Assembly (NCBI GenBank): GCA_023055505.1
Contig: JALIRH010000075.1
Location: forward strand, 682,001-746,000
Direction: 5' to 3'
DNA length: 64,000 nucleotides
From: Callipepla californica brunnescens
Lineage: Eukaryota; Chordata; Aves; Galliformes; Odontophoridae
This document shows, in pieces, positions 12,101 through 26,723 of the stretch; within the stretch, counting starts at the first letter, position 1; each line of letters begins with the position of its first letter. Position numbers and translations under genes: made by a program. The notes under the pieces are model-generated. The model was not told the DNA's origin. It searched no databases and saw nothing but the letters and a program-made list of their open reading frames with translations.

Positions 12101-15100
12101 TTGCCTTTACTTCTGAGATTGCCGCTAAGGAAGACTCGAGACAGAGGACGGCCTTACACTCTATAGCGGCTTCTTATTCAGCCCTCTACTGTCCTATATA
12201 ACGATTCGCGGTTAACGCATGTAAGGGACTCAGTTTCAGGAGCTGTACGAGAACGTATGCTGAACCCACATGTTAGTGAGATGAAAAATTTAAATCCCAC
12301 TTTGCTCTGCAACTGAATACAAAGTATGTCTGCATCGGTCATTCACCTGCAAGCACGATTTCAAACTTTTCTCTGAGAAGTGTTCTTATCCATTTGAGAT
12401 CCTCTATGTTACACAGTCACTCCTCGTTTCCTTACTCTACAAAGTGATCTTTTTGATTCCTCACAGAACCATATGCTGTTTAGTGCCAAGGAAACAGTGT
12501 AGATGCTTAAACTAATTATAGATGTTTCCTCTACCAAATGCATCTGAATTTCCACCTCTTACAATTCTTTCCCAGTAAGCCTTTTCATTGGAGCTTCTAT
12601 AATGCAGATTATAAGAAGGTGCACATACCGGCACATGCTCTATGCACGAACCGCTGTTAACCGCGGATTCCGATTCAATCGAATCAATTGCCTTTACTTC
12701 TGAGATTGCCGCTAAGGAAGACTCGAGACAGAGGACGGCCTTACACTCTATAGCGGCTTCTTATTCAGCCCTCTACTGTCCTATATAACGATTCGCGGTT
12801 AACGCATGTAAGGGACTCAGTTTCAGGAGCTGTACGAGAACGTATGCTGAACCCACATGTTAGTGAGATGAAAAATTTAAATCCCACTTTGCTCTGCAAC
12901 TGAATACAAAGTATGTCTGCATCGGTCATTCACCTGCAAGCACGATTTCAAACTTTTCTCTGAGAAGTGTTCTTATCCATTTGAGATCCTCTATGTTACA
13001 CAGTCACTCCTCGTTTCCTTACTCTACACAGTGATCGTTTTGATTCCTCACAGAACCATATGCTGTTTAGTGCCAAGGAAACAGTGTAGATGCTTAAACT
13101 ACTTATAGATGTTTCCTCTACCAAATGCATCTGAATTTCCACATCTTAAAATTCTTTCCCAATAAACTTTTTATAGGAGCTTCCTTCATGCAAATTATTA
13201 GAAGGTGCACATACCGGCACAAGCACTATGCACGAACCGCTGTTAACCGCGGATTCCGATTCAATCGCATCAATCGCCTTTACTTCTGAGATTGCCGCTA
13301 AGGAAGACGCGAGTCAGAAGACTGCCTTACACTCTATAGCGGCTTCTTATTCAGCCGTCTACTGTCCTATATAACGATTCGCGGTTTACGCATGTAAGGG
13401 ACTCAGTTTCAGGAGCTGTACGAGAACGTATGCTGAACCCCAATGTTAGTGAGACGTAAAATTTAAATCCCACTTTGCTCTGCAACTGAATACAAAGTAT
13501 GTCTGCATCGGTCATTCACCTGCAAGCACGATTTCAAACTTTTCTCTGACAACTGTTCTTATCCATTTTAGTTCCTCTATGTAACACAGTCACTCCTCGT
13601 TTCCTTTCCATACAGAGTGATCTTTATGATTCTTCACAGAACCATGTGCTGTTCAGTGCTAAGGAAACAGTGTAGATGCTTAAAGTACTTATAGATGTTT
13701 CCTCTACCAAATGCATCTGTATTTCCTCCTCTTACAATTGTTTCCCAATAATCTTTTCATTTGAACCTGTAGAATGCAAATTATAAGAAGGTGCACATAC
13801 CGGCACAAGCACTATGCACGAACCGCTGTTAACCGCGGATTCCGATTCAATCGCATCAATCGCCTTTACTTCTGAGATTGCCGCTAAGGAAGACGCGAGT
13901 CAGAAGACTGCCGATCATTGTTTTCGGCTTCTCTATTCACCCGGCTGTCTTTCTATATTAAGGAATCGCAACTTTCACGTGAAAGTGACTCAGTTTCAGG
14001 AGCTGTATTAGAATGTATACTGTACCCCAGTGTTAGCGAGAGGGAAATTTTAAATCCATCTTAACTCTGCTACTGAATGCAAAGTAATTCTGCATCGGTC
14101 ATTCAACTGCAAGCACGATTTCAAACTTTTCTCTGACAAGTGTTGTTATCCATTTTAGATCCTCATTGTAACACATCACTCCTCGTTTCCCTACCATACA
14201 CAGTGATCGTTTTGATTCCTCACAGAACCATGTGCTGTTTAGTGCTAAGGAAACAGTGTAGATACTTAAAGTACTTAGACCTGTTTCCTCTAACAAATGC
14301 ATGTGTCATTTCAACACTTACTATTGTTTCCCAGTAAGCCTTTTCATTGGAGCTTCTATAATGCAGATTATAAGAAGGTGCACATACCGGCACATGCTCT
14401 ATGCACGAACCACAGTTAACCGCGGATTCCGATTCAATCGCATCAATCGCCTTTACTTCTGAGATTGCCGGTAAGGAAGACGCGAGTCAGAAGACTGCCT
14501 TACACTCTATAGCGGCTTCACTATTCAGCCCTCTGCTGTCCTATATAACAAATCGCGAATAACGCATGTAAGGAACTCAGTTTCAGGAGCTGTACGAGAA
14601 TGTATGCTGAACCCCAAAGTTTTTGAGACGAAAAATTTAAATCCCACTTTGCTCTGCAACTGAATACAAAGTATGTCTGCATTGGTCATTCGCCTGCAAG
14701 CACGATTTCAAACTTTTCTCTGAGAAGTGTTCTTATCCATTTGAGATCCTTTATGTAACACAGTCACTCCTCGTTTCCTTTCCATACAGAGTGATCTTTA
14801 TGATTCTTCACAGAACCATGTGCTGTTCAGTGCTAAGGAAACAGTGTAGATGCTTAAAGTAATTAGAGATGTTTCCTCTATCAAATGCATCTGAATTTCC
14901 ACCTCTTACAATTCTTTCCCAAGAAACTTTTTATTGGAGCTTCCTCCATGCAAATTATAAGAAGGTGCACACACCGGCACAAGCACTATGCACGAACCGC
15001 TGTTAACCGCGGATTCCAATTCAATCGCATCAATCGCCTTTACTTCTGAGTTTGCCGCTAAGGAAGAAGCGAGTCAGAAGACTGCCGATCACTGTATAGC

Positions 15101-16160
15101 GGCTTCTCTATTCACCCGGCTGTCTTTCTATATTAAGGAATCGCGAAAAACACGTGAAAATGAGTCTGTTTCAGGAGCTGTATGAGAATGTATACTGGAC
15201 ATCAGTGTTAGTGAGAGGGAAATTTTAAATCCCACTACTTTTCTGCTACTGAATGCAAAGTATGTCTGCATCAGTCATTCACCTGCAAGCACGATTTCAA
15301 ACTTTTCTCTGACAAGTGTTGTTATACATTTTAGATCCTCATTGTAACACAGTAACTCCTCGTTTCCTTACTCTACCCAGTGATCCTTTTGATTCTCCAC
15401 AGAAACATATGCTGTCTAGTGCCAAGGAAACAGTGTAGATGCTTAAAGTACTTATAGATGTTTCCTCTACCAAATGCATCTGTATTTCCTCCTCTTACAA
15501 TTGTTTCCCAAAATCTTTTCATTTGAACCTGTAGAATGCAAATTATACGAACGTGCACATACCGGCACAAGCACTATGCACGAACCGCTGTTAACCGCGG
15601 ATTCCGATTCAATCGCATCAATCGCCTTTACTTCTGAGATTGCCGGTAAGGAAGACGCGAGTCAGAAGACTGCCTTACACTCTATAGCGGCTTCTTATTC
15701 AGCCGTCTACTGTCCTATATAACGATTCGCGGTTAACGCATGTAAGGGACTCAGTTTCAGGAGCTGTACGAGAACGTATGCTGAACCCCAATGTTAGTGA
15801 GACGAAAAATTTAAATCCCACTTTGCTCTGCAACTGAATACAAAGTATGTCTGCATCGGTCATTCACCTGCATCACGATTTCAAACTTTTCTCTGAGAAG
15901 TGTTCTTATCCATTTGAGATCAATTATGTTACACAGTCACTCCTCGTTTCCTTACTCTACACAGTGATCGTTTTGATTCCTCACAGAAACATGTGCTGTT
16001 CAGTGCTAAGGAAACAGTGTAGATGCTATAATTACTTATAGCTCTTTCCTCTACCAAATGCATGTGTCATTTCACCACATACAATTTTTGCCAGTCAACC
16101 TTTTCATTGGAACTTCAATAATGCAAATTGTAAGAAGGTGCACATACCGGCACAAGCTCT
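9119..16160 (+). repeat. 12-monomer module A-L (7,042 bp), HOR copy 1
   Basis: Anchors and marks: A 9119 (CTTGACTTCTGATTTTGCC); B 9707 (GCCGGTAAGG, TTCAGGCGGCTG); C 10293 (GAGTTTGCC, AGCTGCTTC); D 10883 (TATATAAAG, GGTTAGCGC); E 11468 (TCCGACTCAATCGAATC, CTCGAGACAGAGG); F 12055 and G 12642 (TCCGATTCAATCGAATC, CTCGAGACAGAGG, ACCCACATG); H 13228 (GGTTTACGC, GACGTAAAATTT); I 13814 (TTGTTTTCGGC, TGTATTAGAATG); J 14401 (AACAAATCGCGAATAACGC); K 14988 (TCCAATTCAATCGC); L 15576 (preceded by TATACGAACGTGC). Confidence 0.92.
10883..11467 (+). repeat. D-class monomer with TATA-like word and AATAAA hairpin
   Basis: TATATAAAG at 11023-11031. An arthropod-like initiator word TCAGTT lies at 11057-11062, 34 bp after the first T of the TATA word. 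Hairpin CCAATAAA-CTT-TTTATTGG at 11399-11417. The 8-bp inverted pair AGGAAACA (11316-11323) and TGTTTCCT (11350-11357) lies between them. Whether it is transcribed cannot be seen from sequence. Confidence 0.85.
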
Positions 16161-19100
16161 ATGCACGAACCGCTGTTAACCGCGGATTCCGATTCAATCG
16201 CATCAATCGCCTTGACTTCTGATTTTGCCGCTAAGGAAGAAGCGAGTCAGAAGACTGCCGAGCACTATATATCGGCTTCACTACTTTTCCGGCAATCATT
16301 CTATCTTAACGAATCGCTACTTACAAGTGAAAGTGACTCAGTTTCAGGAGCTGTATGAGAATATATACTGGACTCCAGTGTTAGTGAGAGGGAAATTTTA
16401 AATTCCAATTTACTCTGCGAATGAATGCAAAGTATGTCTGCATCGGTCATTCACCTGCAAGCACGATTTCAAACTTTTCTCTGACCACTGTTCTTATCCA
16501 TTTTAGTTCCTCATTGTAACACAGTCAACCCTCGTTTCCTTACTCTACCCAGTGATCCTTTTGATTCTCCACAGAAACATATGCTGTCTAGTGCTAAGGA
16601 AACAGTGTAGATGCTTAAAGTACTTATAGATGTTTCCTCTACCAAATGCATCTGTATTTCCTCCTCTTACAATTGTTTCCCAATAATCTTTTCATTTGAA
16701 CCTGTAGAATGCAAATTATAAGAAGGTGCACATAACGGCACAAGCACTATGCACGAACCGCCGTTAACCGCGGATTCCGATTCAATCGCATCAATCGCCT
16801 TTACTTCTGAGATTGCCGGTAAGGAAGACGCAAGTCAGAAGACTGCCGATCATTGTTTTCGGCTTCTCTATTCAGGCGGCTGTCTTGCTATATTTCGAAT
16901 CGCGACTTTCACGTGAAAGTGACTCAGTTTCAGGAGCTGTATGAGAATGTATACTGTACCCCAGTGTTAACGAGAGGGAAATTTTAAATTCCAATATACT
17001 CTGTGAATGAATGCAAAGTAATTCTGCATCGGTCATTCACCTGCAAGCACGATTTCAAACTTTTCTCTGAGAAGTGTTCTTATCCATTTGAGATCCTTTA
17101 TGTAACACAGTCACTCCTCGTTTCCTTTCCATACAGAGTGATCTTTATGATTCTTCACAGAACCATGTGCTGTTCAGTGCGAAAGAAACAGTGTAGATGC
17201 TTAAAGTAATTAGAGATGTTTCCTCTATCAAATGCATCTGAATTTCCACCTCTTACAATTCTTTCCCAAGAAACTTTTTTTGGGAGCTTCCTCCATGCAA
17301 ATTATAAGAAGGTGCACATACCGGCACAAGCACTATGCACGAACCGCCGTTAACCGCGGATTCCGATTCAATCGCATCAATCGCCTTGACTTCTGAGTTT
17401 GCCGCTAAGGAAGACGCGAGTCAGAAGACTGCCTTACACTCTATAGCGGCTTCACTATTCAGCCCTCTGCTGTCCTATATAACAAATCGCGAATAACGCA
17501 TGTAAGGAACTCAGTTTCAGGAGCTGTACGAGAATGTATGCTGAACCCCAAAGTTTTTGAGACGAAAAATTTAAATCCCACTTTGCTCTGCAACTGAATA
17601 CAAAGTATGTCTGCATTGGTCATTCACCTGCAAGCACGATTTCAAACTTTTCTCTGAGAAGTGTTCTTATCCATTTGAGATCCTTTATGTAACACAGTCA
17701 CTCCTCGTTTCCTTTCCATACAGAGTGATCTTTATGATTCTTCACAGAACCATGTGCTGTTCAGTGCTAAGGAAACAGTGTAGATGCTTAAAGTAATTAG
17801 AGATGTTTCCTCTATCAAATGCATCTGAATTTCCACCTCTTACAATTCTTTCCCAAGAAACTTTTTATTGGAGCTTCGTCCATGCAAATTATAAGAAGGT
17901 GCACATACCGGCACAAGCACTATGCACGAACCGCTGTTAACCGCGGATTCCAATTCAATCGCATCAATCGCCTTTACTTCTGAGTTTGCCGCTAAGGAAG
18001 AAGCGAGTCAGAAGACTGCCGATCACTGTATAGCGGCTTCTCTATTCACCCGGCTGTCTTTCTATATTAAGGAATCGCGAAAAACACGTGAAAATGAGTC
18101 TGTTTCAGGAGCTGTATGAGAATGTATACTGGACATCAGTGTTAGTGAGAGGGAAATTTTAAATCCCACTACTTTTCTGCTACTGAATGCAAAGTATGTC
18201 TGCATCAGTCATTCACCTGCAAGCACGATTTCAAACTTTTCTCTGACAACTGTTGTTATACATTTTAGATCCTCATTGTAACACAGTCACTCCTCTTTTC
18301 CTTACTCTACACAGTGATCCTTTTGATTCTCCACAGAACCATATGCTGTCTAGTGCCAAGGAAACAGTGTAGATGCTTAAACTACTTATAGATGTTTCCT
18401 CTACCAAATGCATCTGAATTTCCACCTCTTACAATTCTTTCCCAGTAAGCCTTTTCATTGGAGCTTCTATAATGCAGATTATAAGAAGGTGCACATACCG
18501 GCACAAGCACTATGCACGAACCGCTGTTAACCGCGGATTCCGATTCAATCGCATCAATCGCCTTTACTTCTGAGATTGCCGCTAAGGAAGACGCGAGTCA
18601 GAAGACTGCCTTACACTCTATAGCGGCTTCTTATTCAGCCGTCTACTGTCCTATATAAAGATCGCGGTTAGCGCATGTAAGGAACTCAGTTTCAGGAGAT
18701 GTACGAGAATGTATGCTGAACACCAAAGTTTTTGAGACGAAAAATTTAAATCCCACTTTGCTCTGCAACTGAATGCAAAGCATGTCTGCATCGGTCATTC
18801 ACCTGCATCACGATTTCAAACTTTTCTCTGAGAAGTGTTCTTATCCATTTTAGATCCATTATGTAACACAGTCACTCCTCAATTCCTTACTCTACACAGT
18901 GATCGTTTTGTTTCTCCACAGAACCATATGCTGTTTAGTGCTAAGGAAACAGTGTAGATGCTTAAAGTACTTATAGATGTTTCCTCTACCAAATGCATCT
19001 GAATTTAAACCTCTTACAATTCTTTCCCAATAAACTTTTTATTGGAGCTTCTATAATGCAGATTATAAGAAGGTGCACATACCGGCACAAGCACTATGCA

Positions 19101-19681
19101 CGAACCGCTGTTAACCGCGGATTCCGATTCAATCGCATCAATCGCCTTTACTTCTGATATTACCGCTAAGGAAGACGCGAGTCAGAAGACTGTCTTACAC
19201 TCTATAGCGGCTTCTTATTCAGCCGTCTACTGTCCTATATAACGATTCGCGGTTAACGCATGTAAGGGACTCAGTTTCAGGAGCTGTACGAGAACGTATG
19301 CTGAACCCCAATGTTAGTGAGACGAAAAATTTAAATCCCACTTTGCTCTGCAACTGAATACAAAGTATGTCTGCATCGGTCATTCACCTGCAAGCACGAT
19401 TTCAAACTTTTCTCTGAGAAGTGTTCTTATCCATTTGAGATCCTCTATGTTACACAGTCACTCCTCGTTTCCTTACTCTACACAGTGATCGTTTTGATTC
19501 CTCACAGAAACATGTGCTGTTCAGTGCTAAGGAAACAGTGTAGATGCTATAATTACTTATAGCTGTTTCCTCTACCAAATGCATGTGTCATTTCACCACA
19601 TACAATTTTTGCCAGTCAATTTTTTCATTGGAACTTCAATAATGCAAATTGTAAGAAGGTGCACATACCGGCACAAGCTCT
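16161..19681 (+). repeat. 6-monomer module A-B-M-K'-D'-N (3,521 bp), HOR copy 1
   Basis: Anchors: A 16161, B 16749, M 17335, K' 17922, D' 18512, N 19096. M joins a C-like start (CCGCCG) to CTTGACTTCTGAGTTTGCC and a J-like middle (AACAAATCGCG). K' has a K body but a tail leading to D, making it 590 bp instead of 588. D' keeps TATATAAAG but is 584 bp and has GAACACCAAAG. N is marked by GATATTACCGC and CTGTCTTAC, and appears only here and at 29659 and 58424. Confidence 0.9.
18512..19095 (+). repeat. D'-class monomer with TATA-like word and AATAAA hairpin
   Basis: TATATAAAG at 18652-18660 and hairpin at 19027-19045. A 584-bp variant of D with GCATCACGATTTC in place of GCAAGCACGATTTC. Confidence 0.85.
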
Positions 19682-22600
19682 ATGCACGAACCGCTGTTAA
19701 CCGCGGATTCCGATTCAATCGCATCAATCGCCTTGACTTCTGATTTTGCCGCTAAGGAAGAAGCGAGTCAGAAGACTGCCGAGCACTATATATCGGCTTC
19801 ACTACTTTTCCGGCAATCATTCTATCTTAACGAATCGCTACTTACAAGTGAAAGTGACTCAGTTTCAGGAGCTGTATGAGAATATATACTGGACTCCAGT
19901 GTTAGTGAGAGGGAAATTTTAAATTCCAATTTACTCTGCGAATGAATGCAAAGTATGTCTGCATCGGTCATTCACCTGCAAGCACGATTTCAAACTTTTC
20001 TCTGACCACTGTTCTTATCCATTTTAGTTCCTCTATGTAACACAGTCACTCCTCGTTTCCTTACTCTACACAGTGATCGTTTTGATTCTCCACAGAACCA
20101 TATGCTGTCTAGTGCTAAGGAAACAGTGTAGATGCTTAAAGTACTTATAGATGTTTCCTCTACCAAATGCATCTGTATTTCCTCCTCTTACAATTGTTTC
20201 CCAATAATCTTTTCATTTGAACCTGTAGAATGCAAATTATAAGAAGGTGCACATAACGGCACAAGCACTATGCACGAACCGCCGTTAACCGCGGATTCCG
20301 ATTCAATCGCATCAATCGCCTTTACTTCTGAGATTGCCGGTAAGGAAGACGCGAGTCAGAAGACTGCCGATCATTGTTTTCGGCTTCTCTATTCAGGCGG
20401 CTGTCTTGCTATATTTCGAATCGCGACTTTCACGTGAAAGTGACTCAGTTTCAGGAGCTGTATGAGAATGTATACTGTACCCCAGTGTTAACGAGAGGGA
20501 AATTTTAAATTCCAATATACTCTGTGAATGAATGCAAAGTAATTCTGCATCGGTCATTCACCTGCAAGCACGATTTCAAACTTTTCTCTGAGAAGTGTTC
20601 TTATCCATTTGAGATCCTTTATGTAACACAGTCACTCCTCGTTTCCTTTCCATACAGAGTGATCTTTATGATTCTTCACAGAACCATGTGCTGTTCAGTG
20701 CGAAGGAAACAGTGTAGATGCTTAAAGTAATTAGAGATGTTTCCTCTATCAAATGCATCTGAATTTCCACCTCTTACAATTCTTTCCCAAGAAACTTTTT
20801 TTGGGAGCTTCCTCCATGCAAATTATAAGAAGGTGCACATACCGGCACAAGCACTATGCACGAACCGCCGTTAACCGCGGATTCCGATTCAATCGCATCA
20901 ATCGCCTTTACTTCTGAGTTTGCCGCTAAGGAAGAAGCGAGTCAGAAGACTGCCGATCACTGTATAGCTGCTTCTCTATTCACCCGGCTGTCTTTCTACA
21001 TTAAGGAATCGCGAAAAACACGTGAAAATGAGTCTGTTTCAGGAGCTGTATGAGAATGTATACTGGACATCAGTGTTAGTGAGAGGGAAATTTTAAATCC
21101 CACTACTTTTCTGCTACTGAATGCAAAGTATGTCTGCATCAGTCATTCACCTGCAAGCACGATTTCAAACTTTTCTCTGACAACTGTTGTTATACATTTT
21201 AGATCCTCATTGTAACACAGTCACTCCTCGTTTCCTTACTCTACCCAGTGATCCTTTTGATTCTCCACAGAACCATATGCTGTCTAGTGCCAAGGAAACA
21301 GTGTAGATGCTTAAAGTACTTATAGATGTTTCCTCTACCAAATGCATCTGAATTTCCACCTCTTACAATTCTTTCCCAGTAAGCCTTTTCATTGGAGCTT
21401 CTATAATGCAGATTATAAGAAGGTGCACATACCGGCACAAGCACTATGCACGAACCGCTGTTAACTGCGGATTCCGATTCAATCGCATCAATCGCCTTTA
21501 CTTCTGAGATTGCCGCTAAGGAAGACGCGAGTCAGAAGACTGCCTTACACTCTATAGCGGCTTCTTATTCAGCCGTCTACTGTCCTATATAAAGATCGCG
21601 GTTAGCGCATGTAAGGGACTCAGTTTCAGGAGATGTACGAGAATGTATGCTGAACCCCAAAGTTTTTGAGACGAAAAATTTAAATCCCACTTTGCTCTGC
21701 AACTGAATGCAAAGCATGTCTGCATCGGTCATTCACCTGCAAGCACGATTTCAAACTTTTCTCTGAGAAGTGTTCTTATCCATTTTAGATCCATTATGTA
21801 ACACAGTCACTCCTCAATTCCTTACTCTACAAAGTGATCGTTTTGTTTCTCCACAGAACCATAAGCTGTTTAGTGCTAAGGAAACAGTGTAGATGCTTAA
21901 AGTACTTATAGATGTTTCCTCTACCAAATGCATCTGAATTTAAACCTCTTACAATTCTTTCCCAATAAACTTTTTATTGGAGCTTCCTTCATGCAAATTA
22001 TAAGAAGGTGCACATACCGGCACATGCTCTATGCACGAACCGCTGTTAACCGCGGATTCCGACTCAATCGAATCAATTGCCTTTACTTCTGAGATTGCCG
22101 CTAAGGAAGACTCGAGACAGAGGACGGCCTTACACTCTATAGCGGCTTCTTATTCAGCCCTCTACTGTCCTATATAACGATTCGCGGTTAACGCATGTAA
22201 GGGACTCAGTTTCAGGAGCTGTACGAGAACGTATGCTGAACCCACATGTTAGTGAGATGAAAAATTTAAATCCCACTTTGCTCTGCAACTGAATACAAAG
22301 TATGTCTGCATCGGTCATTCACCTGCAAGCACGATTTCAAACTTTTCTCTGAGAAGTGTTCTTATCCATTTGAGATCCTCTATGTTACACAGTCACTCCT
22401 GGTTTCCTTACTCTACACAGTGATCGTTTTGATTCCTCACAGAACCATATGCTGTTTAGTGCCAAGGAAACAGTGTAGATGCTTAAAGTAATTAGAGTTG
22501 TTTCCTCTACCAAATGCATCTGAATTTCCACCTCTTACAATTCTTTCCCAGTAAGCCTTTTCATTGGAGCTTCTATAATGCAGATTATAAGAAGGTGCAC

Positions 22601-25600
22601 ATACCGGCACATGCTCTATGCACGAACCGCTGTTAACCGCGGATTCCGATTCAATCGAATCAATTGCCTTTACTTCTGAGATTGCCGCTAAGGAAGACTC
22701 GAGACAGAGGACGGCCTTACACTCTATAGCGGCTTCTTATTCAGCCCTCTACTGTCCTATATAACGATTCGCGGTTAACGCATGTAAGGGACTCAGTTTC
22801 AGGAGCTGTACGAGAACGTATGCTGAACCCACATGTTAGTGAGATGAAAAATTTAAATCCCACTTTGCTCTGCAACTGAATACAAAGTATGTCTGCATCG
22901 GTCATTCACCTGCAAGCACGATTTCAAACTTTTCTCTGAGAAGTGTTCTTATCCATTTGAGATCCTCTATGTTACACAGTCACTCCTCGTTTCCTTACTC
23001 TACAAAGTGATCTTTTTGATTCCTCACAGAACCATATGCTGTTTAGTGCCAAGGAAACAGTGTAGATGCTTAAACTAATTATAGATGTTTCCTCTACCAA
23101 ATGCATCTGAATTTCCACCTCTTACAATTCTTTCCCAGTAAGCCTTTTCATTGGAGCTTCTATAATGCAGATTATAAGAAGGTGCACATACCGGCACATG
23201 CTCTATGCACGAACCGCTGTTAACCGCGGATTCCGATTCAATCGAATCAATTGCCTTTACTTCTGAGATTGCCGCTAAGGAAGACTCGAGACAGAGGACG
23301 GCCTTACACTCTATAGCGGCTTCTTATTCAGCCCTCTACTGTCCTATATAACGATTCGCGGTTAACGCATGTAAGGGACTCAGTTTCAGGAGCTGTACGA
23401 GAACGTATGCTGAACCCACATGTTAGTGAGATGAAAAATTTAAATCCCACTTTGCTCTGCAACTGAATACAAAGTATGTCTGCATCGGTCATTCACCTGC
23501 AAGCACGATTTCAAACTTTTCTCTGAGAAGTGTTCTTATCCATTTGAGATCCTCTATGTTACACAGTCACTCCTCGTTTCCTTACTCTACACAGTGATCG
23601 TTTTGATTCCTCACAGAACCATATGCTGTTTAGTGCCAAGGAAACAGTGTAGATGCTTAAACTACTTATAGATGTTTCCTCTACCAAATGCATCTGAATT
23701 TCCACATCTTAAAATTCTTTCCCAATAAACTTTTTATAGGAGCTTCCTTCATGCAAATTATTAGAAGGTGCACATACCGGCACAAGCACTATGCACGAAC
23801 CGCTGTTAACCGCGGATTCCGATTCAATCGCATCAATCGCCTTTACTTCTGAGATTGCCGCTAAGGAAGACGCGAGTCAGAAGACTGCCTTACACTCTAT
23901 AGCGGCTTCTTATTCAGCCGTCTACTGTCCTATATAACGATTCGCGGTTTACGCATGTAAGGGACTCAGTTTCAGGAGCTGTACGAGAACGTATGCTGAA
24001 CCCCAATGTTAGTGAGACGTAAAATTTAAATCCCACTTTGCTCTGCAACTGAATACAAAGTATGTCTGCATCGGTCATTCACCTGCAAGCACGATTTCAA
24101 ACTTTTCTCTGACAACTGTTCTTATCCATTTTAGTTCCTCTATGTAACACAGTCACTCCTCGTTTCCTTTCCATACAGAGTGATCTTTATGATTCTTCAC
24201 AGAACCATGTGCTGTTCAGTGCTAAGGAAACAGTGTAGATGCTTAAAGTACTTATAGATGTTTCCTCTACCAAATGCATCTGTATTTCCTCCTCTTACAA
24301 TTGTTTCCCAATAATCTTTTCATTTGAACCTGTAGAATGCAAATTATAAGAAGGTGCACATACCGGCACAAGCACTATGCACGAACCGCTGTTAACCGCG
24401 GATTCCGATTCAATCGCATCAATCGCCTTTACTTCTGAGATTGCCGCTAAGGAAGACGCGAGTCAGAAGACTGCCGATCATTGTTTTCGGCTTCTCTATT
24501 CACCCGGCTGTCTTTCTATATTAAGGAATCGCAACTTTCACGTGAAAGTGACTCAGTTTCAGGAGCTGTATTAGAATGTATACTGTACCCCAGTGTTAGC
24601 GAGAGGGAAATTTTAAATCCATCTTAACTCTGCTACTGAATGCAAAGTAATTCTGCATCGGTCATTCAACTGCAAGCACGATTTCAAACTTTTCTCTGAC
24701 AAGTGTTGTTATCCATTTTAGATCCTCATTGTAACACATCACTCCTCGTTTCCCTACCATACACAGTGATCGTTTTGATTCCTCACAGAACCATGTGCTG
24801 TTTAGTGCTAAGGAAACAGTGTAGATACTTAAAGTACTTAGACCTGTTTCCTCTAACAAATGCATGTGTCATTTCAACACTTACTATTGTTTCCCAGTAA
24901 GCCTTTTCATTGGAGCTTCTATAATGCAGATTATAAGAAGGTGCACATACCGGCACATGCTCTATGCACGAACCACAGTTAACCGCGGATTCCGATTCAA
25001 TCGCATCAATCGCCTTTACTTCTGAGATTGCCGGTAAGGAAGACGCGAGTCAGAAGACTGCCTTACACTCTATAGCGGCTTCACTATTCAGCCCTCTGCT
25101 GTCCTATATAACAAATCGCGAATAACGCATGTAAGGAACTCAGTTTCAGGAGCTGTACGAGAATGTATGCTGAACCCCAAAGTTTTTGAGACGAAAAATT
25201 TAAATCCCACTTTGCTCTGCAACTGAATACAAAGTATGTCTGCATTGGTCATTCGCCTGCAAGCACGATTTCAAACTTTTCTCTGAGAAGTGTTCTTATC
25301 CATTTGAGATCCTTTATGTAACACAGTCACTCCTCGTTTCCTTTCCATACAGAGTGATCTTTATGATTCTTCACAGAACCATGTGCTGTTCAGTGCTAAG
25401 GAAACAGTGTAGATGCTTAAAGTAATTAGAGATGTTTCCTCTATCAAATGCATCTGAATTTCCACCTCTTACAATTCTTTCCCAAGAAACTTTTTATTGG
25501 AGCTTCCTCCATGCAAATTATAAGAAGGTGCACACACCGGCACAAGCACTATGCACGAACCGCTGTTAACCGCGGATTCCAATTCAATCGCATCAATCGC

Positions 25601-26723
25601 CTTTACTTCTGAGTTTGCCGCTAAGGAAGAAGCGAGTCAGAAGACTGCCGATCACTGTATAGCGGCTTCTCTATTCACCCGGCTGTCTTTCTATATTAAG
25701 GAATCGCGAAAAACACGTGAAAATGAGTCTGTTTCAGGAGCTGTATGAGAATGTATACTGGACATCAGTGTTAGTGAGAGGGAAATTTTAAATCCCACTA
25801 CTTTTCTGCTACTGAATGCAAAGTATGTCTGCATCAGTCATTCACCTGCAAGCACGATTTCAAACTTTTCTCTGACAAGTGTTGTTATACATTTTAGATC
25901 CTCATTGTAACACAGTAACTCCTCGTTTCCTTACTCTACCCAGTGATCCTTTTGATTCTCCACAGAAACATATGCTGTCTAGTGCCAAGGAAACAGTGTA
26001 GATGCTTAAAGTACTTATAGATGTTTCCTCTACCAAATGCATCTGTATTTCCTCCTCTTACAATTGTTTCCCAAAATCTTTTCATTTGAACCTGTAGAAT
26101 GCAAATTATACGAACGTGCACATACCGGCACAAGCACTATGCACGAACCGCTGTTAACCGCGGATTCCGATTCAATCGCATCAATCGCCTTTACTTCTGA
26201 GATTGCCGGTAAGGAAGACGCGAGTCAGAAGACTGCCTTACACTCTATAGCGGCTTCTTATTCAGCCGTCTACTGTCCTATATAACGATTCGCGGTTAAC
26301 GCATGTAAGGGACTCAGTTTCAGGAGCTGTACGAGAACGTATGCTGAACCCCAATGTTAGTGAGACGAAAAATTTAAATCCCACTTTGCTCTGCAACTGA
26401 ATACAAAGTATGTCTGCATCGGTCATTCACCTGCATCACGATTTCAAACTTTTCTCTGAGAAGTGTTCTTATCCATTTGAGATCAATTATGTTACACAGT
26501 CACTCCTCGTTTCCTTACTCTACACAGTGATCGTTTTGATTCCTCACAGAAACATGTGCTGTTCAGTGCTAAGGAAACAGTGTAGATGCTATAATTACTT
26601 ATAGCTCTTTCCTCTACCAAATGCATGTGTCATTTCACCACATACAATTTTTGCCAGTCAACCTTTTCATTGGAACTTCAATAATGCAAATTGTAAGAAG
26701 GTGCACATACCGGCACAAGCTCT
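19682..26723 (+). repeat. 12-monomer module A-L, HOR copy 2
   Basis: Seven thousand and forty-two bases from A (19682) to the end of L (26723). It keeps the copy 1 private marks, including CTCCTGGTTTCC near 22398 and GTGCACACACCGG near 25530. Confidence 0.92.
21446..22030 (+). repeat. D-class monomer with TATA-like word and AATAAA hairpin
   Basis: TATATAAAG at 21586-21594 and hairpin at 21962-21980. The HOR copy 2 counterpart of the unit at 10883. Confidence 0.85.

Larger units (their letters stand above)
9119..19681 (+). repeat. 18-monomer higher-order repeat, copy 1 (10,563 bp)
   Basis: Eighteen units in the order A B C D E F G H I J K L A B M K' D' N. Their lengths are 588, 586, 590, 585, 587, 587, 586, 586, 587, 587, 588, 585, 588, 586, 587, 590, 584 and 586 bp. 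The same series of 18 lengths and classes repeats exactly from 19682. The two differences I noticed from copy 2 are A at 9721 (G at 20284) and G at 17679 (C at 28242). Rare private words are shared, for example CTCCTGGTTTCC near 11835 and GAACCACAG near 14407. Confidence 0.95.
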